Source of the DNA: CAZMGG01 sp964565715
Lineage (GTDB): Bacteria; Planctomycetota; UBA1135; UBA2386
Reading direction: 5' to 3'
Length of the DNA stretch: 15,571 nt
NCBI GenBank assembly: GCA_964565715.1
Contig: CAZMGG010000129.1
Location: 1 to 15,571 of the forward strand
Position numbers and translations under genes: made by a program. Positions 7,684-15,115 of this stretch are shown here, in pieces (position 1 is the stretch's first letter; every line of letters begins with the position of its first letter). The notes under the pieces were generated by a model. It had not been told where the DNA came from. It worked only from the letters and a program-made list of their open reading frames with translations, and did no database searches.

Positions 7684-8556
7684 TCACCAGGGCATGTCGG
7701 AGGCCTTGAAGTCCTCCTGGATCGACGGCAGCAGCTCCTCGACCCGCTGCGGATCGAGCCCGACCTGCTCGTACACGTCGTGATCCAGCACCGGCATCGG
7801 CGTGCCGATGGTCGACGGCGTGCCCGCGCTCCACGCGATGTGATCGGCAAGATGGATGAGGGAGGAGAGGGAGCGGTGGAACGGATCGCGGGAGGGGGCG
7901 TGATGGTAGCGGATCGCGATGGCCAGATCCTCGGGCAGGAACCACTTGATGGCCAGCACCGAGCCGACGTCGGCATGGGTGAAGCCCAGCTCCTCGCTCT
8001 CGATCGCCAGCTCCGAACGGCCGCTCTCCGCCGCCTTGGCCAGGATGCCCATGTAGGTGGGCCCCATCTTCTCCAGCAGGATGATCTTGCCGATGTCGTG
8101 CAGCAGCCCGCAGATGTACAGGTCCTCGGCCTGGCTGTCGGCGAAGCCCGGCGAGGCGGCGCCGAGACCGCGGGCGGCGACGCCGGTGAAGATCGCGTGC
8201 TTCCAGAACGCCAGCGCGTCGAAGTTGCGGGCGGCGTCGCGCTTCTTGGCGAACACACTGAACACGGCGGCCTTCAGGGCCACCTTCTTGGTCATGTTGA
8301 AGCCCATGACCGACACCGCCAGGCTGACCGACGACACCCGCACCTGCAGGCCGTAGTAGGCCGAGTTGACGATGCGCAGCACGTTGGTGGCCACCGCCGG
8401 GTCCTTCGACACGACCTTGGCCACGTCGTCGGCCGAGGTCTCCGGGTCCGCCATGACGCTGTTGAGCTTGGTCAGCACCTCGGGCATCGTGGGGAGCTCG
8501 ATCGTGCTGTTGACCAGACTCAGGATGTTGGTCGTGGCGCCGGTGGCCTGTGACAT
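7684..8556 (-). CDS. HDOD-domain signalling/regulatory protein
   Basis: 290-aa cytosolic protein with a single HDOD domain over almost its whole length. The start of the domain is visible in LPTMPEVLTKLNSVMADPETS (21-41), then DVAKVVSKDPAVATNVLRIVNSAYYG (44-69), the helical core SLAVSVMGF (78-86) and the HD part GLLHDIGKIILLEKMG (150-165). Unlike many HDOD proteins it keeps the HD-superfamily metal residues: H120, H153-D154, H194, H218/H219 and D238. Phosphohydrolase activity is therefore possible but unproven. HDOD proteins are known from signalling, motility and stress control, often as partners rather than enzymes. ATG at 8556 has GGAGA seven bases upstream. It heads the transcription unit with the flippase and GT2 genes, and could control the glycan. 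No receiver, PAS or GGDEF domain is attached. Confidence 0.9.
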   Translation of the reverse strand: MSQATGATTNILSLVNSTIELPTMPEVLTKLNSVMADPETSADDVAKVVSKDPAVATNVLRIVNSAYYGLQVRVSSVSLAVSVMGFNMTKKVALKAAVFSVFAKKRDAARNFDALAFWKHAIFTGVAARGLGAASPGFADSQAEDLYICGLLHDIGKIILLEKMGPTYMGILAKAAESGRSELAIESEELGFTHADVGSVLAIKWFLPEDLAIAIRYHHAPSRDPFHRSLSSLIHLADHIAWSAGTPSTIGTPMPVLDHDVYEQVGLDPQRVEELLPSIQEDFKASDMPW

Positions 8557-8563
8557 GGGTGCG

Positions 8564-8568
8564 TCTCC
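8564..8568 (-). promoter_or_regulatory. Shine-Dalgarno site of the HDOD gene
   Basis: GGAGA on the minus strand, seven bases before the ATG at 8556, fixes the start of the HDOD protein. Confidence 0.65.
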
Positions 8569-8586
8569 GGCGCACCTATCGGGACG

Positions 8587-8598
8587 CCGTGCGCACGG
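8587..8598. promoter_or_regulatory. 12-bp palindrome in the divergent intergenic region, candidate operator
   Basis: CCGTGCGCACGG is a perfect palindrome in the middle of the 84-bp space between the divergently transcribed HDOD gene and the GT4/TIGR03087 gene. The position would suit a site for a dimeric regulator acting on both promoters. I found no clear -35/-10 pair for either gene. Chance occurrence is possible in such GC-rich DNA. Confidence 0.3.
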
Positions 8599-8640
8599 GC
8601 TTGAGGCGGCGCCCAACCTCGTCCGAAGCACCGGGCAGCC

Positions 8641-9837
8641 GTGAACGTCCTGTTCCTCAGCCAGCGCGTGCCGTGGCCGCCCGACCGCGGCGACCGCATC
8701 ACCACCTGGCACTTCCTGCGCCACTTCCTGGCCCGCGGCGACCACGTCCAGGTGGGCTGCTTCGCCGAGGAGGCACGGGACGACCAGGGAGCGGCCCACC
8801 TGCGCTCGCTCGGCGCCGAGGTTGCGGCGCCAAGGCTCGACCGGCGCTGGCGGCGCCTCACCTGCCTGTCCGGCCTGCTCACCGGACGGTCGCTGACCGT
8901 GCCGTTCTTCGCCAGCCGGAGCCTGCAGGACCAGGTCGACCGTTGGGTTTCGCAACAGCCGCCGGACCTGATCTACGTCTACTCGTCGTCGATGGCGCAG
9001 TTCGCCCTGCGCCACCGCGGCCCGGTCCGGCTGATGCAGTTCGCCGAGCTGGACTCGGACAAGTGGCGGCAGTTCGCGGCGGCGGCCCGTGGCCCGCTCG
9101 GCCGCTGGCTCTACGGCCGCGAGGCGAGAGAACTGCTGGCGTTCGAGACCCGGGTGGCCCGCGAGTTCGAGCTGTCGGCGGTGGTGTCGGACGTCGAACG
9201 GGAGCTGTTTCTGCGGCTGATCCCCGGCGTCGAGCCGCTGGTGCTGCCGAACGGCGTCGACGTCGACCACTTCCGCACCGCCGGCGACGCCGCGCGCCAC
9301 CCGCGCACCGCCATCTTCACCGGCGTGATGGACTACGAGCCCAACATCGACGGCGTGCGCTGGTTCGTCGCCGAGTGCTGGCCCGCCCTGCGGCAGCGCT
9401 TCGCCGACGCGCAGCTGCTGATCGTCGGCAGCCGGCCGGCGCCGGCGGTGCAGGAGCTGGCTCGCACGCCGGGGGTGACCGTCACCGGCCGCGTGCCGGA
9501 GACGCCGCCGTTCTTCGATCGCGCCGCCGTGGCCATCGCGCCCCTGCGCCTGGCCCGCGGCGTGCAGAACAAGGTGCTGGAGGCGATGAGCATGGCGCTG
9601 CCGGTGGTGAGTTCGCCGCAGGCAGCCCAGGGACTGGGCGACGTACCCGCCGACACGCTGCGCATCGCCGCCGACGCGGCTGCGACCACCGCGGCGGTGG
9701 CGGAGCTGTTCGCCGATCCGGCGGCGGCGCGGGCCATGGGCGAACGCGCCGGCGCCTGGGTGCGGACCCACTGCCGCTGGGAGAACATGCACGCGCGGCT
9801 GGACCGCGCGCTCACCGCGGCCGGCGTCCGGCTCTAG
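8641..9837 (+). CDS. GT4 sugar transferase resembling the TIGR03087 (PEP-CTERM/EpsH1-associated) family
   Basis: 398-aa GT-B glycosyltransferase. The N-terminal LFLSQRVPWPPDRGDRITTW (residues 4-23), QFAELDSDKW, the central FTGVMDYEPNIDGVRWF and the C-terminal PLRLARGVQNKVLEAMSMALPVV match what I recall of TIGR03087, whose members occur near exopolysaccharide and PEP-CTERM/exosortase loci. No exosortase or PEP-CTERM tail is present here. The C-terminal Glu of the GT4 donor site is at about residue 314 (KVLEAM). The start is GTG at 8641 with a weak ribosome site. It lies divergent to the HDOD-flippase-GT2 unit and is a plausible partner in the same glycan pathway. Its stop shares the bases CTAG with the convergent TonB-like gene. 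The donor sugar is unknown. Confidence 0.9.
   Translation: MNVLFLSQRVPWPPDRGDRITTWHFLRHFLARGDHVQVGCFAEEARDDQGAAHLRSLGAEVAAPRLDRRWRRLTCLSGLLTGRSLTVPFFASRSLQDQVDRWVSQQPPDLIYVYSSSMAQFALRHRGPVRLMQFAELDSDKWRQFAAAARGPLGRWLYGREARELLAFETRVAREFELSAVVSDVERELFLRLIPGVEPLVLPNGVDVDHFRTAGDAARHPRTAIFTGVMDYEPNIDGVRWFVAECWPALRQRFADAQLLIVGSRPAPAVQELARTPGVTVTGRVPETPPFFDRAAVAIAPLRLARGVQNKVLEAMSMALPVVSSPQAAQGLGDVPADTLRIAADAAATTAAVAELFADPAAARAMGERAGAWVRTHCRWENMHARLDRALTAAGVRL
9820..9832. terminator. Small hairpin at the end of the GT4/TIGR03087 gene
   Basis: GCCGG / CCGGC, a 5-bp stem with a 3-base loop, lies two bases before the shared CTAG stop of the two convergent genes. It could act as a weak 3'-end structure; the signal is small for this base composition. 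Confidence 0.25.
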
Positions 9838-10496
9838 CGATCGCGCAGGCGGAAGACCACCGGCACCACCAGTTCGCCTGCCTCGGGCACGCCGCCGCGG
9901 GTGGCCGGCTGGAAGCGGAAGCCGCGCACGGCCGCCAGCGCCGCCCGGTTGAGGTCCGGATGCGGGCACGCCTCCACCAGCCACACCTCGGCGGCGCTGC
10001 CGTCGAGCCCGACCCGCACGCCGACCCTCACCTCGCCTTCCTGGCCGAGCCGGCGGGCTCGCTCGGGATACTCCGGCGCACGGTTGACCTTCGGCAGCGG
10101 CACCGCGGCGACGTAGGCGGCGCCCGGTTCCACCGGCGGGGCCATGACCTCCACCGGCGGCGCCGCCGTCACGGGTGCCGCGGGCCGCGGCGGCAGCACC
10201 GGCAGCAGCCGCGGCGCGGCGCGTTCCGGCAGGGGCGACCAGGCCGGCGGCTCCGACGGCGGCTCGGGAATCGCCACCGGCGGGGGCTCGGGCAGCAGGT
10301 TCTCCTCGAGGGGTTCGGCGAAGACCGGCGGCGGCGGTTCGGACTCGGCCTGCGGCGGCGGCGCCGGCTCCCGCAGTTCCAGGCCGAACCGCGCCGGCTC
10401 CCTCTCACCCGCCGCCGCCGTGGGCCAGGTGCCGACCGCCACGCCGACCAGGGCGGCGTGCAGGCACAGGGACAAGGCGATGACGGCGGGGCGCAT
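9834..10496 (-). CDS. TonB-like energy-transducing protein
   Basis: 220-aa protein of the inner membrane and periplasm with the classic TonB order. There is a short cytosolic N-terminus, one membrane anchor (residues about 4-22, VIALSLCLHAALVGVAVG) and a proline-rich spacer (about 43-125, many PPP, EPP and LPP runs) that could span the periplasm. A C-terminal TonB domain (about 133-218) begins VNRAPEYPERARRLGQEGEV and includes VGLDGSAAEV and the final FRFQPATRGG motif. The family role is to pass proton-motive energy from ExbB/ExbD to outer-membrane receptors. No ExbB, ExbD or receptor is in the window, so it may use partners elsewhere. ATG at 10496 has no Shine-Dalgarno motif. It lies 81 bp downstream of the PQQ dehydrogenase gene, on the same strand, and overlaps the convergent glycosyltransferase by 4 bases. 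Confidence 0.88.
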   Translation of the reverse strand: MRPAVIALSLCLHAALVGVAVGTWPTAAAGEREPARFGLELREPAPPPQAESEPPPPVFAEPLEENLLPEPPPVAIPEPPSEPPAWSPLPERAAPRLLPVLPPRPAAPVTAAPPVEVMAPPVEPGAAYVAAVPLPKVNRAPEYPERARRLGQEGEVRVGVRVGLDGSAAEVWLVEACPHPDLNRAALAAVRGFRFQPATRGGVPEAGELVVPVVFRLRDR

Positions 10497-10524
10497 GACT
10501 GACGGGGGGCAGCGGAGCAGAACG

Positions 10525-10538
10525 GACCCGCGCGGGTC
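10525..10538. promoter_or_regulatory. 14-bp palindrome upstream of the TonB-like gene
   Basis: GACCCGCGCGGGTC is self-complementary. It lies 28 bases upstream of the TonB-like ATG, right after the hairpin at 10545-10568. It may be an operator or part of a composite terminator; no regulator is identified. Confidence 0.3.
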
Positions 10539-10544
10539 GGGGTT

Positions 10545-10568
10545 CGGGCGGCAGAGGATAGCCGCCCG
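10545..10568 (-). terminator. Hairpin downstream of the PQQ dehydrogenase gene
   Basis: CGGGCGGC / GCCGCCCG, a perfect 8-bp stem (10545-10552 with 10561-10568) and an 8-base loop, lies 9 bases beyond the stop of the minus-strand dehydrogenase gene. There is no U-run, so it may be an attenuating 3' structure rather than a full terminator; the TonB-like gene follows. Confidence 0.45.
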
Positions 10569-10577
10569 CCTGGGCCC

Positions 10578-11813
10578 CTACGACCCCTCCGCCGGCAGGA
10601 TGCGGTAGATGCGCCCGTCGTAGCACAGCGCCAGCAGTTCGCCGTCCGGATCCTCGCCGAACGAGGCCAGCAGGGCCGGTGCCCGGCCGATCTCCCGCAC
10701 CTCGTGCCTGCCGCCCTCGCGATCCTCGCGCACCGCCCACATGCGGAACGTGTGGAAGTCGCCGTAGACGAACCAGCCCTGCAGCCCGGGCAGCGCCTTG
10801 CCGCGGTAGACGTAGCCACCGGTCACCGACTGGCCCTCGCGCCGGCCGTAGCTCGCCACCGGCGGGATCAGGTTCGCGGGCTCGCTGCTGACCTGCTTGC
10901 CGCCCCTGAAGCGCTCATCCGCCTCCATCCAGTTCCAGCCGTAGTTGCCGCCCTTCTGGATGCGGTCGACCTCCTCCCAGCGGTTCTGGCCGACGTCGCC
11001 GCACCACAGCTCGCCGGTCTGGCGGTCGAAGGTGATCCGCCAGGGATTGCGCAGGCCGAAGGCCCAGACCTCGCCGCGGGCACCGGCCTCGCCGACGAAC
11101 GGATTGTCGGCCGGCACGCGATAGGGCTCGGCGGCGGTCGCGGCCCGCACGTCGATGCGCAGGATCTTGCCCAGCAGCGAACCCTTGTCCTGGCCGCTGC
11201 CCAGGGTGTCGTTGGCGGCGCCGCCGTCGCCCAGCGCGATGTAGAGCATGCCATCGGGGCCGAACTCGATGGTGCCGCCGTTGTGGTTGCCGAACGGCTG
11301 CGGGATCTCGAGCACGCGCAGTTCGGTCTGCGGATCGACCACGCGGCCGTCGTCGCCCTCTGTGGTGCCGAACCGGCTGATCACCGAGCGCCGGTCGATC
11401 TCCTTCACCTTGCGGCCGCGGCGCTCCACCTCGCGCATCGCCACCTGCTCGGACCAGTAGGCGTAGACGAGACCGTTGTCGGCGTAGGCCGGATCGAAGG
11501 CGAACCCGAGCAGCCCCTCCTCCCAGTTGTCGGTGAGGACCTTGCCGCTCAGATCGAGGAACGGCCGCCGATCGGCGGCCTTGCCGTCCCGCGGGATGCG
11601 GTGGATCACGCCGGGCTGGGTGACGACATAGCAGCCGTCCCGGTCGCTCGGATGGAACGCGAGGTAGAGCGGCTTGTCGAACCTGGCCTGGCCCGGGAAC
11701 GCGTTCTCGAGGCGCACCTTCGGCCCCGGCGCGGCTTCCTGGGCGCAGGCCGGGGCGGTGGCGAGCAGGAGCAGGGACGCGGGCGCGAGGAGGGAAGGCG
11801 ACGGGCGCGGCAT
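10578..11813 (-). CDS. Secreted PQQ-dependent sugar dehydrogenase (GSDH/sorbosone dehydrogenase family)
   Basis: 411-aa periplasmic six-bladed beta-propeller quinoprotein that would oxidise sugars or sugar-like alcohols. Signal peptide: MPRPSPSLLAPASLLLL with cleavage near PACAQ (25); the cysteine lacks a proper lipobox, so lipidation is unlikely. Family motifs: LGFAFDP (102-108), NHNGGTIEFGPDGMLYIALGDGG (176-198), GLRNPWR (253-259), ELWCGDVGQNRWEEVD and KGGNYGWNWME. H177 corresponds to the catalytic-base His144, and R255-N256 to Arg228-Asn229, of Acinetobacter soluble glucose dehydrogenase, so an active PQQ site is likely. The true substrate of such homologues is usually unknown. ATG at 11813 is chosen for the signal peptide; the open frame continues upstream without one. 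It is divergent from the ABC ATPase gene. No PQQ synthesis gene is in view. Confidence 0.92.
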   Translation of the reverse strand: MPRPSPSLLAPASLLLLATAPACAQEAAPGPKVRLENAFPGQARFDKPLYLAFHPSDRDGCYVVTQPGVIHRIPRDGKAADRRPFLDLSGKVLTDNWEEGLLGFAFDPAYADNGLVYAYWSEQVAMREVERRGRKVKEIDRRSVISRFGTTEGDDGRVVDPQTELRVLEIPQPFGNHNGGTIEFGPDGMLYIALGDGGAANDTLGSGQDKGSLLGKILRIDVRAATAAEPYRVPADNPFVGEAGARGEVWAFGLRNPWRITFDRQTGELWCGDVGQNRWEEVDRIQKGGNYGWNWMEADERFRGGKQVSSEPANLIPPVASYGRREGQSVTGGYVYRGKALPGLQGWFVYGDFHTFRMWAVREDREGGRHEVREIGRAPALLASFGEDPDGELLALCYDGRIYRILPAEGS

Positions 11814-11905
11814 GGCTGCCGGATACGCCACGCGCCGGGCCCGTGCCAACAGAAGCTGGCGATTCGTCGGCCGGCGACCGGCGACGGTCTGGTAGAAGCG
11901 CCGCC

Positions 11906-12664
<759 letters not shown>

Positions 12665-12667
<3 letters not shown>

Positions 12668-12681
12668 GCCCGCACGGCTCA
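12665..12681. terminator. Hairpin containing the stop codons of two convergent genes
   Basis: TGAGCC / GGCTCA, a perfect 6-bp stem with a 5-base loop. The left arm begins with the TGA of the ABC ATPase gene, and the right arm ends in TCA, the TGA of the secreted-repeat gene on the other strand. Only 11 bp separate the two coding regions, so one symmetric structure serves both ends. Confidence 0.5.
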
Positions 12682-14550
12682 CTTGCCGCCGGTCAGCGCC
12701 AGTTCGACGCGTTCGGGCTCGGCCCGCAGTTCGACGGTGGGCGAACTGCGCGAACCCTGGCGCGCGCGCACCTGCAGCCGCACCCGGTCGCGCTGCAGGA
12801 AGCGCACCTCCATCTGGCCGTCGGCGTCGCTGCGCGGCGCGCCCACCTGGTTCTGGCTCATGCTCATGGCCAGCGTGTCCAGGGCCCGTTCCAGCGGGTT
12901 GGCGACGCCGCGCGTGCTGGTGCCGGCGATCTGCAGGCTGGCTCCGGCCACCGGCTTGCCCTCCTCGTCGACGATGCGGAGCCGCATCACCGGCAGTTCC
13001 TCCAGGCGCACCTCGAGCCGTTCGCCCTGCACCTCGGCCAGGCTGACGTGGGCGAAGCCGCGGGCGTCCATGGCCAGCAGCAGCCACGCGCCGGTCGGCA
13101 CCGGCAGTTCGGCCCGGCCCGCGGCGTCGACGCGGAACTGCAGCCGCCCCTCGTTGATCCGGTTGGAGTTGGTGTCGATGGGCTGCAGCAGGCAGACCAC
13201 GTCGTGGCCGGGCCCCGCCATCGTGTCGAGGACCTGCAGGGACAGCAGGCGCGGCTCGGCGAGATCGATCGTGCCGACCTCGCGCCCGGCACGGATCGCC
13301 GGCACGAACACGCGGGTCGGCGACACCGGGACGGTCACGGTGAAGTCGTAGCTGTCGCCGCGCAGGCCCGGCAGCACGACCTTGCCCTCGGCATCGCTGC
13401 GGACCTCGGCGCTGCGCGGCAGGTGGGTCCACGAGTTGCCCTGGGCGTTGTTGCGCAGCTTGTCGATCCAGGCCACCTGCACCCGCTGGCCCGCCACCGG
13501 CTGCCCGTGCCGCACCAGCGTGGCGGTGAGCTGCTGCTCCTCGCCCATGCGGAACACGATCTCGTCGCGGGCCGGCTGGGCCTCGGCGGGCTTCTCGCCG
13601 GGCTTCTCGCCGGGTTTCTCGGCGGACTCGCCCTCGGCGCCCGGCCGCATCTCCCAGCGCAGCCCGTCCTCGTAGCGACGCCCGCTCCACCCCGACACGC
13701 TGTCGCCGAAACCCGCCTTGCTGCCGATCAGCAGGCATTCCCGCGGGTTGCTCTCGAACGGATCCTGGTCGAGCGGCACCCGCACGGTGGCCGTGCCGTC
13801 GGCGCCGGTCACGCCGACCCGGCGGAAGGGCGTGCGCGCCGCCACCGCGAAGTCGCGCTGACGGCTGTAGATCATGGCGATGCGCAGGTCGACGGCGACG
13901 CCGGCCACCGGCTTGCCGGCGGCGTCGACGGCCCGCACCGGCAGTTCCCGGGGCGGCGGCAGCGCGAACTGCTGGCCCTGCACCGTCGTGTAGCGGTGCG
14001 CCAGCGGCTGGCCGTCGGCGGTGAGCAGCAGCAGGTCGAGGCCGGTCTGCGGCAGCGGCGGCAGCACCGCCTCGCCTTCGGCGCCGATCGGACACTCGAC
14101 GTCGTGGATCACCGCGAACGGGAGCTGCAGCCGCAGCCGGAACGGCCCCAGATCGGCCCACGGCTCGAGGCCCGTCACCGTGATCACGTGCCGCTCCGGC
14201 GCGCCGAGGCGCAGTTCGATCGGCGGTCCGACGCCGACGTTGGCGGCCGCCTCGCTCACCGCCCTGGCGCCGTTCTCGTCCGGGGGCCCCGCCGCCCACG
14301 CCGTGTACAGGGCCAACGGCAGGAGGTCGGTGCGGAAGCGGCCGCGCTCGTCGGTCCGCACCGTCACCACGTCGGCGGGCACGCACTGGGCCTGGAACAC
14401 GCCCACCGCGCCGACCAGGGTGACCTCGGCGCCGGCGGCCGGCGCGCCATCCTGGTCGAGCACCCGGCCGAGCATGGGCCGTCGTTCGGCCTGTGGTTGC
14501 TGGGCCACGAGGCCCGCCACGGTCACCAGGATCGCCAGCAGGACGCGCAT
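12679..14550 (-). CDS. Secreted protein with multiple carboxypeptidase-regulatory-like (Ig-like) repeats, function unknown
   Basis: 623 aa from ATG at 14550. The frame stays open upstream into the next gene, but this start gives a signal peptide (MRVLLAILVTVAGLVAQ, cleavage near residue 17). At least four CarboxypepD_reg-like beta units share the pattern 'D..G.PVAG..V ... D..G': residues 28-75 (GRVLDQDGAPAAGAEVTL, TDERGRF), 202-258 (ELPVRAVDAAGKPVAGVAV, GADGTATVRV), 340-395 (LVRHGQPVAGQRV, SDAEGKVVLPGL) and 522-585 (LRIVDEEGKPVAGASL, SDADGQMEV). A hinge EKPGEKPGEKP (311-321) lies before the third unit. Such repeats are structural beta-sandwiches of extracellular proteins. No catalytic or binding motif, anchor or sorting tail is seen. 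I do not recognise a named family. It is divergent from the lipoprotein gene by 51 bp. Confidence 0.75.
   Translation of the reverse strand: MRVLLAILVTVAGLVAQQPQAERRPMLGRVLDQDGAPAAGAEVTLVGAVGVFQAQCVPADVVTVRTDERGRFRTDLLPLALYTAWAAGPPDENGARAVSEAAANVGVGPPIELRLGAPERHVITVTGLEPWADLGPFRLRLQLPFAVIHDVECPIGAEGEAVLPPLPQTGLDLLLLTADGQPLAHRYTTVQGQQFALPPPRELPVRAVDAAGKPVAGVAVDLRIAMIYSRQRDFAVAARTPFRRVGVTGADGTATVRVPLDQDPFESNPRECLLIGSKAGFGDSVSGWSGRRYEDGLRWEMRPGAEGESAEKPGEKPGEKPAEAQPARDEIVFRMGEEQQLTATLVRHGQPVAGQRVQVAWIDKLRNNAQGNSWTHLPRSAEVRSDAEGKVVLPGLRGDSYDFTVTVPVSPTRVFVPAIRAGREVGTIDLAEPRLLSLQVLDTMAGPGHDVVCLLQPIDTNSNRINEGRLQFRVDAAGRAELPVPTGAWLLLAMDARGFAHVSLAEVQGERLEVRLEELPVMRLRIVDEEGKPVAGASLQIAGTSTRGVANPLERALDTLAMSMSQNQVGAPRSDADGQMEVRFLQRDRVRLQVRARQGSRSSPTVELRAEPERVELALTGGK
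13589..13624. repeat. Three tandem 12-bp units encoding the EKPG hinge
   Basis: Two identical units (13589-13600 and 13601-13612) and a third with two changes (13613-13624). They are in frame with the secreted protein and encode the GEKP repeats. Copy number can change by slippage without disturbing the frame. Confidence 0.8.
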
Positions 14551-14601
14551 CCCCGCAAGATAACCCTGCAGCCCGGGCCGGGTCCTGCCGATATCCGCCA
14601 C

Positions 14602-15084
14602 ATGTCCCGGGTGTTCCCCCACGCCGTCTGGGCCGCCATGGCGCTCGGCCCGCTCCTCGGCGGCTGCGCCGACGCGGCCGCCGCCGAACGCGACCGCGCC
14701 CTGGCCACCTTCGACGCCTTCCAACGGGCGCTGCTGGCCGGCGATCGCGCCGCCACCGCCGCCCTGCTGACCCGCGAGTCGCGGGCCGCCCTGGCGCAGA
14801 TCGACTGGCAGCAGGTGGGCGCGCGGGCGCCCCTGCAGGCGCTGGGCGCCACCGCCCACGACTTCGAACACTGGATCCGGGTACGCGATCCGGCCCAGGG
14901 CTCTGCCGAGTCGATCTTCGTCGTCACCCGCGAGCGCGGCGCCCTGCTGGTCGACCTGGTCGCGACCGCCGCGCACAACGCGACGCCGGTGCCGAAGACC
15001 GGTCCGCTGCGCTTCGAGGACGCGCCGCTGAGCCCCGCACAAATCGACGAAATCCGCGACAGGGCCGCCGCCGCGCTCCGGTAA
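14602..15084 (+). CDS. Small predicted lipoprotein, possibly NTF2-like, function unknown
   Basis: 160 aa. The N-terminus has a hydrophobic stretch (residues 8-20) ending in a lipobox LGGC with the cysteine at 22, so membrane lipidation and periplasmic or surface location are likely. Residues about 30-70 (FDAFQRALLAGDRAATAALLTRESRAAL) form an amphipathic helix as in NTF2/SnoaL-like domains. Residues 100-130 (SIFVVTRERGALLVDLVA) are beta-rich, with an alpha-helical C-terminus. No active-site residues can be named. ATG at 14602 has no Shine-Dalgarno motif. It is divergent from the secreted-repeat gene and 31 bp ahead of trxB on the same strand. A plain lipoprotein of unknown role is the safest call. 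Confidence 0.7.
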   Translation: MSRVFPHAVWAAMALGPLLGGCADAAAAERDRALATFDAFQRALLAGDRAATAALLTRESRAALAQIDWQQVGARAPLQALGATAHDFEHWIRVRDPAQGSAESIFVVTRERGALLVDLVATAAHNATPVPKTGPLRFEDAPLSPAQIDEIRDRAAAALR

Positions 15085-15104
15085 CGTCCGCCGACGAACG
15101 TCGT

Positions 15105-15108
15105 AGGA
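15105..15108 (+). promoter_or_regulatory. Shine-Dalgarno site of trxB
   Basis: AGGA seven bases before the ATG at 15116, in the 31-bp gap after the lipoprotein gene. Confidence 0.6.
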
Positions 15109-15115
15109 CGCGACC

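Noticed and set aside
9837..9844. GCGATCGC, the cyanobacterial HIP1 octamer, here and at 6484-6491 and 14741-14748
   Set aside because: Three copies in 15.6 kb of GC-rich DNA are only slightly above chance, far below HIP1 density, and nothing else suggests a cyanobacterium.
11871..11884. CCGGCGA tandem repeat in the ABC ATPase leader
   Set aside because: A two-copy 7-mer of simple GC-rich composition; no sign of function.
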